Source: CALZJC01 sp041574955
GTDB lineage: Bacteria > Acidobacteriota > Thermoanaerobaculia > Multivoradales > JAHEKO01
Length of the DNA stretch: 14,574 nucleotides
Direction: 5' to 3'
Assembly: GCA_041574955.1 (NCBI GenBank)
Contig: JBFGNS010000111.1
Span: forward strand, 1-14,574
This document shows positions 6,561 to 13,813 of this stretch, piece after piece (the stretch's first letter is position 1; every line of letters starts with the position of its first letter). The notes below the pieces were generated by a model. The model did no database searches and was not told where the DNA came from. It saw nothing but the letters and a program-made list of their open reading frames with translations. A program made the translations under genes and the position numbers.

Positions 6561-8972
6561 ATGGAACCCAGCTCCCCGATAGCGGTGGCCGGCGACGTTG
6601 CCGGCCAGTTCAGTCGCGACAGCATCCTGCGCGACTACAGGATCGCCTACCAGAGCCGGCAGGCCAGTCTGCTGGGGCGGCGCGAGGTGCTCACCGGCAA
6701 GGCGAAGTTCGGCATCTTCGGCGACGGCAAGGAAGTGGCCCAGGTGGCGCTGGCGCGAGCGTTCCGCAAGGGAGACTTCCGCTCCGGCTACTACCGCGAT
6801 CAGACCCTGCTGATGGCGCTGGGCTGCTTGCGCATCGAAGAGCTCTTCGCCCAGCTCTACGCCGACGCCGACCCGCGGCACGAGCCGAGCTCGGCGGGGC
6901 GCCAGATGACCGCCCACTTCGCCACCCGCCTGGTGGGCGAGGACGGCGCCTGGCTGCGCCACGTCGACTCCTACAACACGTCGGCCGACGTGTCGCCCAC
7001 GGCCTCCCAGATGCCCCGCCTGGTGGGCCTCGCCCAGGCGTCGCGGCTGTACCGCGAGCTACCCGAGCTGGCCAGCCGCGGCGGCTTCTCCGACTCCGGC
7101 AACGAGATCGCCTGGGGCACGATCGGCGACGCCAGCTGTGCCGAAGGCCTCTTCTGGGAGTCGCTCAACGCCGCCGGCGTGCTCGGCGCGCCGCTGGTGC
7201 TGTCGATCTGGGACGACGGCTACGGCATCTCGGTGCCGACCAGCATGCAGGTGACCAAGGGCGACATCTCGGCGGTGCTGCGCGGCTTCCAGCGCGCCCC
7301 GGGCTCGCGTGACGGCTACGATCTGTACTCCGTGCGGGGCTGGGACTACCCGGCGCTGTGCGAGACGTACCTCACCGCCGCCGACATCGTCCGCCGTGAG
7401 CACGTGCCGGCGATCGTCCACGTCACCGAGCTGACCCAGCCGCAGGGTCACTCCACCTCGGGCAGCCACGAGCGGTACAAGTCGCCCGAGCGGCTGGCGT
7501 GGGAGCAGGATCACGACTGCCTGCGGCGGATGCGCACCTGGATGGTCGAGCAGGAGATCGCCGCGCCCGATGAGCTGGCTCGCTGCGAGCAGGAGGACCA
7601 GGAGCTGGTGCGGGAGATGCAGCAGTTCGCCTGGCAGCGCTACCGCCAGCCGATCGAGGCCGAGAAGCAGGCGTTTCTCGACCTGGCCGGCGGCATCGAG
7701 CACCGCGACGCGGCGGAGGCCGCGGTCGCCGGCCTGTCGCGGGTCCCCAACCCGCTGCGCCGCGACCTGGCGGCGGCGGCCCACGAGCTGTTGGTGACCA
7801 GCCGCGGCGAGAGCTCGCCGGGCCGCGACAAGCTGGCCCGGTGGCGTAGCGAGCTCGAGGGCAAGGGCGGCGAGCGGTACGGCTCCCATCTGTACCTCGA
7901 CGGCGAGGGGTCGGCGCTGGCAGTGCCCGAGGTGCCGGCCGCCTACGCCGAGGAGGCGCCGCTGGTCAACGGTTTCGAGCTGCTCAACCGCTGCTTCGAC
8001 GCGGCGCTCGAGCGCTACCCCGAGCTGCTGGCGTTCGGCCAGGACGTCGGGCAGCTCGGCGACGTCAACCAGGGGTTCGCCGGCCTGCAGCAGCGCTACG
8101 GCGCCCAGCGGGTGGCGGACACCGGCATTCGCGAGGCGACGATCATCGGACAGGCGATCGGTCTGGCGATGCGCGGTCTGCGACCGATCGCAGAGGTCCA
8201 GTACCTCGACTACCTGCTGTACGCGCTGCAGATCCTGTCCGACGACCTGGCCACGCTCGGCTGGCGCAGCCTCGGCGGCCAGCGCGCGCCGGTCATCGTG
8301 CGCACCCGCGGACACCGGTTGGAGGGTGTCTGGCACTCCGGCTCGCCGATGGCGGCGCTGGTCCACCTGCTGCGCGGCGTGCACATCTGCGTGCCGCGCA
8401 ACATGACCCAGGCCGCCGGCATGTACAACACGCTGCTGCTCGGCCAGGAGCCGGCGCTGGTGGTCGAGGTGCTCAACGGCTACCGGGTCAAGGAGCGCCC
8501 ACCGGCCAACATCGGCGAGTTCACGGTACCGCTCGGCCGGCCCGAGCGGCTGCGCCAGGGCGGCGACGTCACCGTTGTCACCTACGGCGCCTGCTGCCGC
8601 ATCGCCCAGGACGCCGCCGAGCTGCTGGCGCGAGCCGGCGTCGAGGTCGAGCTGCTCGACGTGCAGACGCTGCTGCCGTTCGACCGCGACGGGCGGATCG
8701 TCGAGTCGCTCGAGCGCACCAACCGGGTGGTTTTCGTCGACGAGGACGTGCCCGGCGGCGGCACGGCCTACATGATGCAGCGGGTGCTCGAGGAGCAGGG
8801 CGGCTACCAGTGGCTCGACGCGCCGCCGCGCACGGTGAGCGCGGCGCCCCACCGGCCGGCCTACGGCTCGGACGGCGACTACTGGTCAAAACCCAACCGC
8901 GAGTCGATCTTCGACGCGGTCTACGGCCTGATGGCCGAGTGCGATCCGCGCCGCTACCCGCCGATCACATGA
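6561..8972 (+). CDS. 2-oxoacid dehydrogenase E1, alpha and beta subunits in one chain (ThDP-dependent)
   Basis: An 803-residue single-chain E1, probably of a branched-chain or related 2-oxoacid dehydrogenase complex, which decarboxylates the 2-oxoacid on thiamine diphosphate and passes the acyl group to lipoyl-E2. The alpha half (about 20-330) shows GKAKFGIFGDGKEVAQ, FRSGYYRDQT (73-82), the ThDP motif IGDASCAEG (188-196) continuing to SIWDDGYGIS (215-224), and HSTSGSHERYKS (297-308) at the position of the E1-alpha phosphorylation loop. The beta half (about 465-750) has VADTGIREATIIGQAIGLA with likely catalytic Glu525, AEVQYLDYLLYALQIL and a C-terminal transketolase-type domain (VVTYGACCRIA, DVQTLLPFD). 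A helical linker joins them. I recall similar long fused proteins in Bacteroidetes. The start is ATG at 6561: upstream in-frame codons back to 6477 add 28 unconserved-looking residues across the promoter region. No E2 or E3 gene is adjacent. The stop overlaps that of convergent sufT. Confidence 0.88.
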   Translation: MEPSSPIAVAGDVAGQFSRDSILRDYRIAYQSRQASLLGRREVLTGKAKFGIFGDGKEVAQVALARAFRKGDFRSGYYRDQTLLMALGCLRIEELFAQLYADADPRHEPSSAGRQMTAHFATRLVGEDGAWLRHVDSYNTSADVSPTASQMPRLVGLAQASRLYRELPELASRGGFSDSGNEIAWGTIGDASCAEGLFWESLNAAGVLGAPLVLSIWDDGYGISVPTSMQVTKGDISAVLRGFQRAPGSRDGYDLYSVRGWDYPALCETYLTAADIVRREHVPAIVHVTELTQPQGHSTSGSHERYKSPERLAWEQDHDCLRRMRTWMVEQEIAAPDELARCEQEDQELVREMQQFAWQRYRQPIEAEKQAFLDLAGGIEHRDAAEAAVAGLSRVPNPLRRDLAAAAHELLVTSRGESSPGRDKLARWRSELEGKGGERYGSHLYLDGEGSALAVPEVPAAYAEEAPLVNGFELLNRCFDAALERYPELLAFGQDVGQLGDVNQGFAGLQQRYGAQRVADTGIREATIIGQAIGLAMRGLRPIAEVQYLDYLLYALQILSDDLATLGWRSLGGQRAPVIVRTRGHRLEGVWHSGSPMAALVHLLRGVHICVPRNMTQAAGMYNTLLLGQEPALVVEVLNGYRVKERPPANIGEFTVPLGRPERLRQGGDVTVVTYGACCRIAQDAAELLARAGVEVELLDVQTLLPFDRDGRIVESLERTNRVVFVDEDVPGGGTAYMMQRVLEEQGGYQWLDAPPRTVSAAPHRPAYGSDGDYWSKPNRESIFDAVYGLMAECDPRRYPPIT

Positions 8973-9519
8973 AGCCGAGCTGGAGCCGGGCAGCCTCGGT
9001 CATCATGCCCGGGTTCCACGGCGGGTCGAACACGACCTCGACGCGGGTCTCGCCGACGCCCGGGATCTGCTCGACCCGCTGCCGGACGTCCTCGGCCAGC
9101 ACCGGGCCCATGCCGCAGCCCGGAGCGGTCAGGGTCATCTTGATGTCGACCCGACGCGAGCCGTCCTCGACGCGACCGATCTCGCAGTTGTAGATCAGGC
9201 CGAGGTCCACGATGTTGGCCGGGATCTCGGGGTCGTAGCACTTCTTGAGCTGGCTCCACACCAGCTCTTCGAGCTCGGCGTCGTCGGCCGGCGCCGCGGC
9301 CGGCAGGTCGGACTCGGTGGCCTCCTTGCCCAGCGCGTCGGCGTCGGACGGATCGATGCGGTACATCGCCCCGAACTCGGTCATCACCGTGAAGCTGCCA
9401 CCCAGCTCCTGGGTGATGAACGCCTTGGTGCCTTCCTCGAGCTTGACCCGGGTGCCGTCCGGAATCTGGATGGCGGTGATGTCGCGGGCCAGGCTGATCT
9501 CTTCTCGCGTGCCGTACAC
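8965..9519 (-). CDS. sufT: SufT-type Fe-S cluster maturation protein (DUF59/MIP18 family)
   Basis: A 184-residue protein matching the long SufT type, an auxiliary factor in maturation of iron-sulfur proteins. An N-terminal segment (ARDITAIQIPDGTRVKLEEG, 11-30, then ITQELGGSFTV) precedes the DUF59 domain (about 82-184). Visible signatures are CYDPEIPANIVDLGLIY (94-110), LTAPGCGMGPVLAEDV with the conserved Cys135, and VVFDPPWNP (162-170). I chose GTG at 9519, because GGAGGA lies 7 nt upstream; extending to TTG at 9543 would add eight residues and bury this ribosome binding site. The gene is alone, without other suf genes next to it, and its last 8 bp overlap the end of the convergent E1 gene. 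Confidence 0.9.
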   Translation of the reverse strand: MYGTREEISLARDITAIQIPDGTRVKLEEGTKAFITQELGGSFTVMTEFGAMYRIDPSDADALGKEATESDLPAAAPADDAELEELVWSQLKKCYDPEIPANIVDLGLIYNCEIGRVEDGSRRVDIKMTLTAPGCGMGPVLAEDVRQRVEQIPGVGETRVEVVFDPPWNPGMMTEAARLQLGFM

Positions 9520-9545
9520 TCTTGGCTCCTCCAGCGGAGGCAATC

Positions 9546-9551
9546 AGTATA
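9546..9551 (-). promoter_or_regulatory. Candidate -10 element for sufT
   Basis: Minus-strand GATATACTGATT contains TATACT, the closest match to the sigma-70 consensus in the window. The predicted start near 9539 leaves about 20 nt to the GTG at 9519, including its GGAGGA. This supports the GTG start over the TTG at 9543. Confidence 0.42.
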
Positions 9552-9777
9552 TCCCGAGTCCTGTTTCGCAGTCGTCGGGCAGCCAGCCAGGTCGGGCCAG
9601 CATCAGCCGACCGGCGCGGGGCGACGACGTATCGAAGCCGGCCATTTCGCACCGAAAGCCGTGATGAACGCCGGCCGCACCGGGCCTCAGCGCAGCCTGG
9701 CCGGCACGGACGGCGCCGGCCACGCAGCATCCGGGGCTCCTGGCCGAACAACGGCGCGCACCGGCAACCCCGAGCTC

Positions 9778-9800
9778 GAGGCCGTCGGCCCGCCGGCCTC
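9778..9800 (+). other. Hairpin with a short T run in the sufT/cyclase gap
   Basis: GAGGCCG (9778-9784) pairs with CGGCCTC (9794-9800) over a 9-nt loop and is followed by TTT. The form is terminator-like on the plus strand, but the T run is short and no gene upstream on that strand needs it. Chance pairing is quite possible. Confidence 0.18.
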
Positions 9801-9870
9801 TTTCGGTTGGGGCCACCTGCCCGCCGGAGCGTCCGCAGCCGGCCGGTTGGTCGCGCCGCCGGCCGTGTGC

Positions 9871-9876
9871 GATACT
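9871..9876 (+). promoter_or_regulatory. Candidate -10 for the diguanylate cyclase, inside a small inverted repeat
   Basis: TGCGATACT contains GATACT with an upstream TG. The predicted start is near 9883, with GGAGG at 9897-9901 in the leader. It is bracketed by GTGCG (9867-9871) and CGCAC (9878-9882), a 5-bp inverted repeat that could be an operator or chance. Confidence 0.33.
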
Positions 9877-9908
9877 CCGCACGTTCCCGGTCGGTCGGAG
9901 GGCGGCGG

Positions 9909-11132
9909 GTGTCCCAGCAATACCTGATCATCTTGCTCGGCGTGGTGGTGGCCTGTCTGGCCGCCATCGCGATGCTCTGGACGCGGCTGGTGTCGGAGCA
10001 GGGACGCTCCAGGCTGATCGCGCGCCAGGCCGCCGAGCTGGGCGACCTCAAGGCGCAGCTCGAGCGGTTGCAGAACGAGCAGAGCTTCGTCACCCAGTTC
10101 ATCCACGAGTTCCCGCATCTGACGGCGGAGCTGCAGAGCCAGCGCAAGCTGCGGCGGGTGCCGGCGGTGCTGCTGCAGATGATCCGCCGCACCTTTCAGC
10201 CCGAGCAGGCGCTGGTGCTGATCCGCCGCAAGCGCACCCTGGCCGAGCCGGAGCGCGACCGGCGGCTGGTGGTGGCGGCGGTGACGCCTTCGGACTCGCC
10301 GTACAAGCCGGGCATGGAGATCGCCCTCGGCGAGGGCGCGCTCGGCCGGGTGGCGGAGAGCGTCGAGGTCTACGACCGCGCCGATCTGGAGGAGTACCTG
10401 GAGCCCGGGGCCGACGGCCTGCGCGGCTTCCCGGTCGACCTGGCGGCGGCGATGGTGCAGGACGACCGGTCGATGGGGGTGGTGGCGCTGTCCAAGCCGC
10501 AAAAAACCCAGGCGCGCGCCAAGGCTGTGCTGCGGCTGATCGCCCAGATGGGCGCGTTCACTCTCAACAACATGGCCACCTTCGTCGAGATGAAGTCGGC
10601 GGCGGACGTCGATCCGCTGACCGGCATCTACAACAAGCGCGTGCTCAACTACCGCCTCGGCCAGCTGCTGATGCGGTGCGAGAAGTCGGGCGGACGCCTC
10701 GCCGTCTTCCTGTTCGACATCGACCACTTCAAGAACTACAACGACGTCAACGGGCACGTCGCGGGCGACCACCTGCTGCGGCTGCTGGCGCATCTGGTGT
10801 CCGACAACATCCGCGCCGACGACGTGTTCGGCCGCTTCGGGGGCGAGGAGTTCCTGATCATCCTGCCCGACCGCGATGCCGCCCAGGGCGTGCAGCTCGC
10901 CGAGGCGGTGCGCCGCGAGATCGAGGAGTACACCTTCCCGTACGGCGAGTGGCAGCCGCTCGGCAAGCTGACGGTGAGCGGCGGCGTGGCGTCGTTTCCC
11001 GAGAACGCCGGCACCGCCTCCGACCTGCTGCGGGCGGCCGACGCGGCGCTCTACGAGGCCAAGAAGGCGGGCCGCAACCGGGTGCGCAGCGCCGCCGGCG
11101 AGATGCCGGCGGCCGGAGCGGCGCGCGGCTGA
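9909..11132 (+). CDS. Membrane-anchored GAF-GGDEF diguanylate cyclase
   Basis: A 407-residue protein predicted to make cyclic di-GMP from two GTP. One transmembrane helix lies at about 5-23 (LIILLGVVVACLAAIAMLW), followed by a coiled-coil-like stretch (about 28-60, rich in A/E/L/Q), a GAF-like sensor region (about 85-225) and the GGDEF domain (about 230-396). The active-site loop is GGEEF (311-315). Substrate and metal landmarks VDPLTGIYNKR and FLFDIDHFKNYND are intact. Arg302-x-x-Asp305 ends exactly five residues before GGEEF, the position of the inhibitory I-site, so feedback inhibition is likely. The start is GTG at 9909, with GGAGG 7 nt upstream; the open frame extends further 5' but that part lacks this support and would remove the membrane-helix N-terminus. 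The GAF ligand cannot be predicted. The 3' end faces the VWA gene across 18 bp. Confidence 0.9.
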   Translation: MSQQYLIILLGVVVACLAAIAMLWTRLVSEQGRSRLIARQAAELGDLKAQLERLQNEQSFVTQFIHEFPHLTAELQSQRKLRRVPAVLLQMIRRTFQPEQALVLIRRKRTLAEPERDRRLVVAAVTPSDSPYKPGMEIALGEGALGRVAESVEVYDRADLEEYLEPGADGLRGFPVDLAAAMVQDDRSMGVVALSKPQKTQARAKAVLRLIAQMGAFTLNNMATFVEMKSAADVDPLTGIYNKRVLNYRLGQLLMRCEKSGGRLAVFLFDIDHFKNYNDVNGHVAGDHLLRLLAHLVSDNIRADDVFGRFGGEEFLIILPDRDAAQGVQLAEAVRREIEEYTFPYGEWQPLGKLTVSGGVASFPENAGTASDLLRAADAALYEAKKAGRNRVRSAAGEMPAAGAARG

Positions 11133-11150
11133 GCCGGACGGCGAGCGGCC

Positions 11151-13043
11151 TCAGCGGCGGGCGACGCCCGCCACCGAACGCACCTCGAGACCGCGGCCGC
11201 TGATCTCGACCTTCACCTCGGCCAGCTCGGCGCCGGTCAGCGGCCGCTCGGTCGAGAAGGCCAGCAGGTACTGGCTGCGCAGCTCCTGCTCGATGCGGGC
11301 GTAGGCGTCGGCGAGCTGCTCGATACCGGTGATGTGGAACACCCGGCCGCCGGTGGAGCGGGCCAGCGCCTCGAGCGGCAGCCGGCGCACGTCCCGCCGC
11401 TCGCCGTACAGTCCGCCCAGGGCGATGATGTACACCGGTACCCCCAGCTCCCGGCCGTAGCGGATGCAGCGCCTGGAGGTGAACCGGCTGCGGTAGTCGT
11501 CGCCGTCGGTCAGCACCACCAGCGCCTTGCGGCCCGGCTCCTGCTCGAACTGGAGCATCGAGAAGATGACCGCGTCGTAGAGGGCGGTGAAGCCGTCGGC
11601 CTCGAGGCCGGCGAAGCGGCGCAGCAGCAGCTCGACGTCGCCGGTGGTCGGTGCCGCCAGCCGCGGCCTCGTGTCGAAGTCGACCAGGAAGGCGCGGTCT
11701 CCCGGGCGCAGGGTGCTGGCGAGGAACTGCGAGCCGGCGCGCTGGGTGTCGGGCATCAGCGACCACATGCTGCCCGAGGTGTCGATCACCACGCCGAGCA
11801 CCAGCGAGACCTCGGTGGCCGGCGCGAACCGCTGCAGCTCGACCGGGCGGCCAGCGAGCCGCAGGGCGAAGCGGTCGCGTGTCAGCCCGAGCTGCGGCTC
11901 GCCCGAGCGGTCGGTGACCACCGCGAACACCTGAACCAGGTTGACCTCGATACGCTCGCTGCTGCCGCCCGCCGCCAGCCGCGCGTCCTCGATCGTCGAG
12001 CCGTCTGCCAGCCGGGCCACCACCCGCACGAAATCGCGTGGGCCGGCCGTCGCCACCGGCAGCTCGGCTTGCCACGGCGGCTCGGCGCGCGCCACCAGCA
12101 GCCGATCGTTGAAATAGAAGTCGAGCCCTTCGGCGCGGTCCTCGGCGGGCAGCTCGAGGCTGGCGGTCACCCGCAGCCGTCCGTTGGCCGGGTCGACCCC
12201 GGTGATGCGGACCCGCCGCTCGATCGCCGTCTCGTTGACGGTGATCCGGTCCTCGCCCGCCTCGCTGCCGGCGACGAAAGCGACGGCCCTCAGAACGCGC
12301 GGCCGGTCGCCCTCGCCGAAGTCGATCAGCGCCGTGAACGGCGGCTCGGTCTCCTCGGCGACCGGCTGGCCGTCGAGCTCGAAGACCACCCGCTCGATCG
12401 CCGGCTCGCTCACGAGCACCCGCACCCGGGTCGGGCCGCGCACCGGCGCCTGGCGGGGCGGCAGCAGTCGCAGCACCGGCGCCGCCTCCACCGGCGCGGC
12501 GGCGGGTCGGAGGTTGCGGGTGATCCGCAGCGTGCCTTCGGCGGGCCAGTCCGGCTCGCCCCACTCGGCCTCGGCGGCACCCCACAGCTCGCCGCCGGCC
12601 GCCGCTACCCCCACCGCCACGCGGTCGACGTCGTCGCTCAGCTCGAGGTCGAGGCGGATCTCGAGCTGCCGCTCGGACCAGCCCGGCGGCGGCTCGAGGG
12701 TCAGCTCGAACCGCTGCGGCTCGCCCTCGAAGCCGGCCGCGAGGACGGCGATGGCGAGCGCTCCGGCGACCTCGGCCGGCGCCAGCAGCACGCTGACGGT
12801 CGCCGGCGCGAGATCGGGGCGGGTCGCGCCGGCCGCGTCGGCCAGCTCGAGCACCGCCCCGAGCTCCAGGGGCGCTGCGGCCGGCTCAGCTTCGTCGAGC
12901 GCGGCCTGGGCTCGGGCCAGCGCCTCGGACGCGGCGTCGGCGAGCGCCGGCCCCCCGGTGCCCGGGAGCAGGGCGAGCGCTGCCAGCCAGAGGACCGCGG
13001 GCCGACGCCTGCGTGAAGGGATGCGGTGCGGCGACGGTCTCAA
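11151..13043 (-). CDS. Secreted VWA-domain protein (acidobacterial VWFA-related type)
   Basis: About 630 residues, exported. The N-terminus after an arginine-rich stretch (RRRRPAVLWLAALALL) is a Sec signal peptide ending near ALA-DA (residues 33-37). Two Ig-like beta segments follow (about 195-270 and 275-370, the first including FELDGQPVAEETEPPFTAL). The VWA domain (about 412-590) has a complete metal-ion site: DTSGSM (Asp421, Ser423, Ser425), Thr486 in GFTALYDA and Asp513 in LTDGDD. A segment QVFAVVTDRSGEPQLGLTRD just before it matches the style of the VWFA-related family abundant in Acidobacteria. Role: probably protein or ligand binding at the cell surface; the partner is unknown. The frame is open to 13235, but that would overlap the divergent gene. 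I place the start at TTG 13043, just before the signal peptide. It has no clear ribosome binding site, so the exact start is uncertain. Confidence 0.82.
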   Translation of the reverse strand: MRPSPHRIPSRRRRPAVLWLAALALLPGTGGPALADAASEALARAQAALDEAEPAAAPLELGAVLELADAAGATRPDLAPATVSVLLAPAEVAGALAIAVLAAGFEGEPQRFELTLEPPPGWSERQLEIRLDLELSDDVDRVAVGVAAAGGELWGAAEAEWGEPDWPAEGTLRITRNLRPAAAPVEAAPVLRLLPPRQAPVRGPTRVRVLVSEPAIERVVFELDGQPVAEETEPPFTALIDFGEGDRPRVLRAVAFVAGSEAGEDRITVNETAIERRVRITGVDPANGRLRVTASLELPAEDRAEGLDFYFNDRLLVARAEPPWQAELPVATAGPRDFVRVVARLADGSTIEDARLAAGGSSERIEVNLVQVFAVVTDRSGEPQLGLTRDRFALRLAGRPVELQRFAPATEVSLVLGVVIDTSGSMWSLMPDTQRAGSQFLASTLRPGDRAFLVDFDTRPRLAAPTTGDVELLLRRFAGLEADGFTALYDAVIFSMLQFEQEPGRKALVVLTDGDDYRSRFTSRRCIRYGRELGVPVYIIALGGLYGERRDVRRLPLEALARSTGGRVFHITGIEQLADAYARIEQELRSQYLLAFSTERPLTGAELAEVKVEISGRGLEVRSVAGVARR

Positions 13044-13098
13044 CGGCGGTTTGGAGCGGGTTGCCGGCTGGCAGGAGGCCGCCGGTGCCGGGCAGGGC

Positions 13099-13104
13099 AA
13101 GATA
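13099..13104 (-). promoter_or_regulatory. Candidate -10 element for the VWA gene
   Basis: Minus-strand GGTATCTTGCC contains TATCTT, predicting a start near 13091. That is downstream of the longer frame's ATG codons (13235, 13217) and upstream of the TTG at 13043, so it favours the short signal-peptide form of the protein. Confidence 0.28.
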
Positions 13105-13211
13105 CCATCCACCGCCCGCCCGCAGCGGGGCGGCGGCGGCCCGCGCCGGAGCGGTCGCGCCGCCCACCCCCGGGGGCAGGCCGGCTCGTTGACGCCTCGC
13201 TGAGCGCTGGT

Positions 13212-13217
13212 TAGCAT
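13212..13217 (+). promoter_or_regulatory. Candidate -10 giving a leaderless transcript of the small membrane protein
   Basis: GGTTAGCATC contains TAGCAT, ending 8 nt before the ATG at 13226. This is the same spacing as at the E1 gene. No Shine-Dalgarno sequence lies between them. Confidence 0.3.
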
Positions 13218-13225
13218 CTTCGACG

Positions 13226-13738
13226 ATGGCTGCACGGACCCCGGCCGGACGCACCCCGGCGAGCTTGTGGTACCGGCTGGCCGGTTGGGCCGGCGGCGTC
13301 CTCGCCGTGCTGGTCGTCGGGCTGCACGGCTACCTGCTGTGGCAGCGGGTCGCCGACCTGACCCTGTTCGAGCCGGCGGTGGGGTTGCGCTGGCTGATCG
13401 GCCTGCTGCTGGTGGCCGCCGTGCTGCGGCTGCGGGCCAGCGGCCTGTCGCTGCTGCGCGGCCGCCGTGCGCTGGTGTTCTGGCTGGTGGTGCTGATCCT
13501 CCACTCCGGTCTGCCAGGCTCCGCCGGCGGCCTCGGGGCGGCCGAAGGCGAGCTGCCCGTCCTGGCGCTTACGCTGGCCGCGGTGTGGCTGGCGCTGGCG
13601 CTCGCCGGGCGTCTCGCGGTCGGCGGTAGCCGGGCGCGGCGCGCCCGCTTCCTGCCGCCGGCACCGCCGGTGCGCACGCCCGCCGACGGCTCGCTCAGCC
13701 TGCTGTCGCGGCCTCCGCCCGCCCTCTCGCTCTCCTAG
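13226..13738 (+). CDS. Small four-helix membrane protein of unknown function
   Basis: 170 residues, not recognised as a known family. Four hydrophobic segments are visible at about 17-39 (LAGWAGGVLAVLVVGLHGY), 54-69, 82-96 (ALVFWLVVLILHSGL) and 108-131. A basic stretch (GSRARRARF) follows the last helix, suggesting that the proline- and serine-rich C-terminal tail (about 140-170) is cytoplasmic. There are no catalytic motifs and no Cys pairs. The ATG at 13226 lacks a ribosome binding site but is 8 nt after a -10-like hexamer. The reading frame is credible because of the consistent hydrophobic pattern and its place in an otherwise empty gap. It lies 136 bp before another membrane protein gene on the same strand, with hairpins between, so co-transcription is uncertain. 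Confidence 0.65.
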   Translation: MAARTPAGRTPASLWYRLAGWAGGVLAVLVVGLHGYLLWQRVADLTLFEPAVGLRWLIGLLLVAAVLRLRASGLSLLRGRRALVFWLVVLILHSGLPGSAGGLGAAEGELPVLALTLAAVWLALALAGRLAVGGSRARRARFLPPAPPVRTPADGSLSLLSRPPPALSLS

Positions 13739-13764
13739 GCCACCCGCCCCTCGGGGCGCCGTGG

Positions 13765-13781
13765 AGGCGCGGCGTGCGCCT
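13765..13781 (+). terminator. Possible terminator hairpin after the small membrane protein gene
   Basis: AGGCGC (13765-13770) and GCGCCT (13776-13781) form a 6-bp stem with a 5-nt loop, extendable by G-U pairs. It is followed by TTCC and lies 27 nt after the TAG stop. The position is right for termination, but the T tract is minimal. Confidence 0.3.
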
Positions 13782-13796
13782 TTCCGGCAACGCTCT

Positions 13797-13813
13797 GGGG
13801 TGCCCGGCACCCC
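13797..13813 (+). other. Strong hairpin in the leader of the seven-helix membrane protein gene
   Basis: GGGGTGC (13797-13803), loop CCG, and GCACCCC (13807-13813) form a perfect 7-bp, almost all-GC stem. It directly abuts a second hairpin (13814-13844). There is no U-tract, so it is unlikely to be an intrinsic terminator. It may be a structured leader or an RNA-processing or stability element. Confidence 0.45.

Larger units (their letters stand above)
9520..9908. other. 389-bp divergent intergenic region without a convincing gene
   Basis: Lies between divergent sufT and the diguanylate cyclase gene. The open frames here lack ribosome binding sites and recognisable protein sequence. It holds the sufT candidate -10 at the left end, the cyclase candidate -10 at the right end, and a weak hairpin at 9778-9800. 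It is long compared with other gaps here (18-182 bp), so a small RNA or unannotated regulatory site is possible but not shown. Confidence 0.5.

Noticed and set aside
7059..8852. 597-codon minus-strand open frame opposite the E1 gene
   Set aside because: Composition is repetitive His/Arg/Val/Leu-rich, no family is recognisable, and it lies wholly inside a well-supported E1 reading frame.
9520..9543. TTG start for SufT at 9543
   Set aside because: It would place the strong GGAGGA inside the coding region. GTG at 9519 is correctly spaced from it, and the candidate -10 at 9546-9551 would leave almost no leader for the TTG.
11334..13016. 560-codon plus-strand open frame opposite the VWA gene
   Set aside because: An Arg/Gly/His-rich shadow of the VWA gene with no start signal and no motif.
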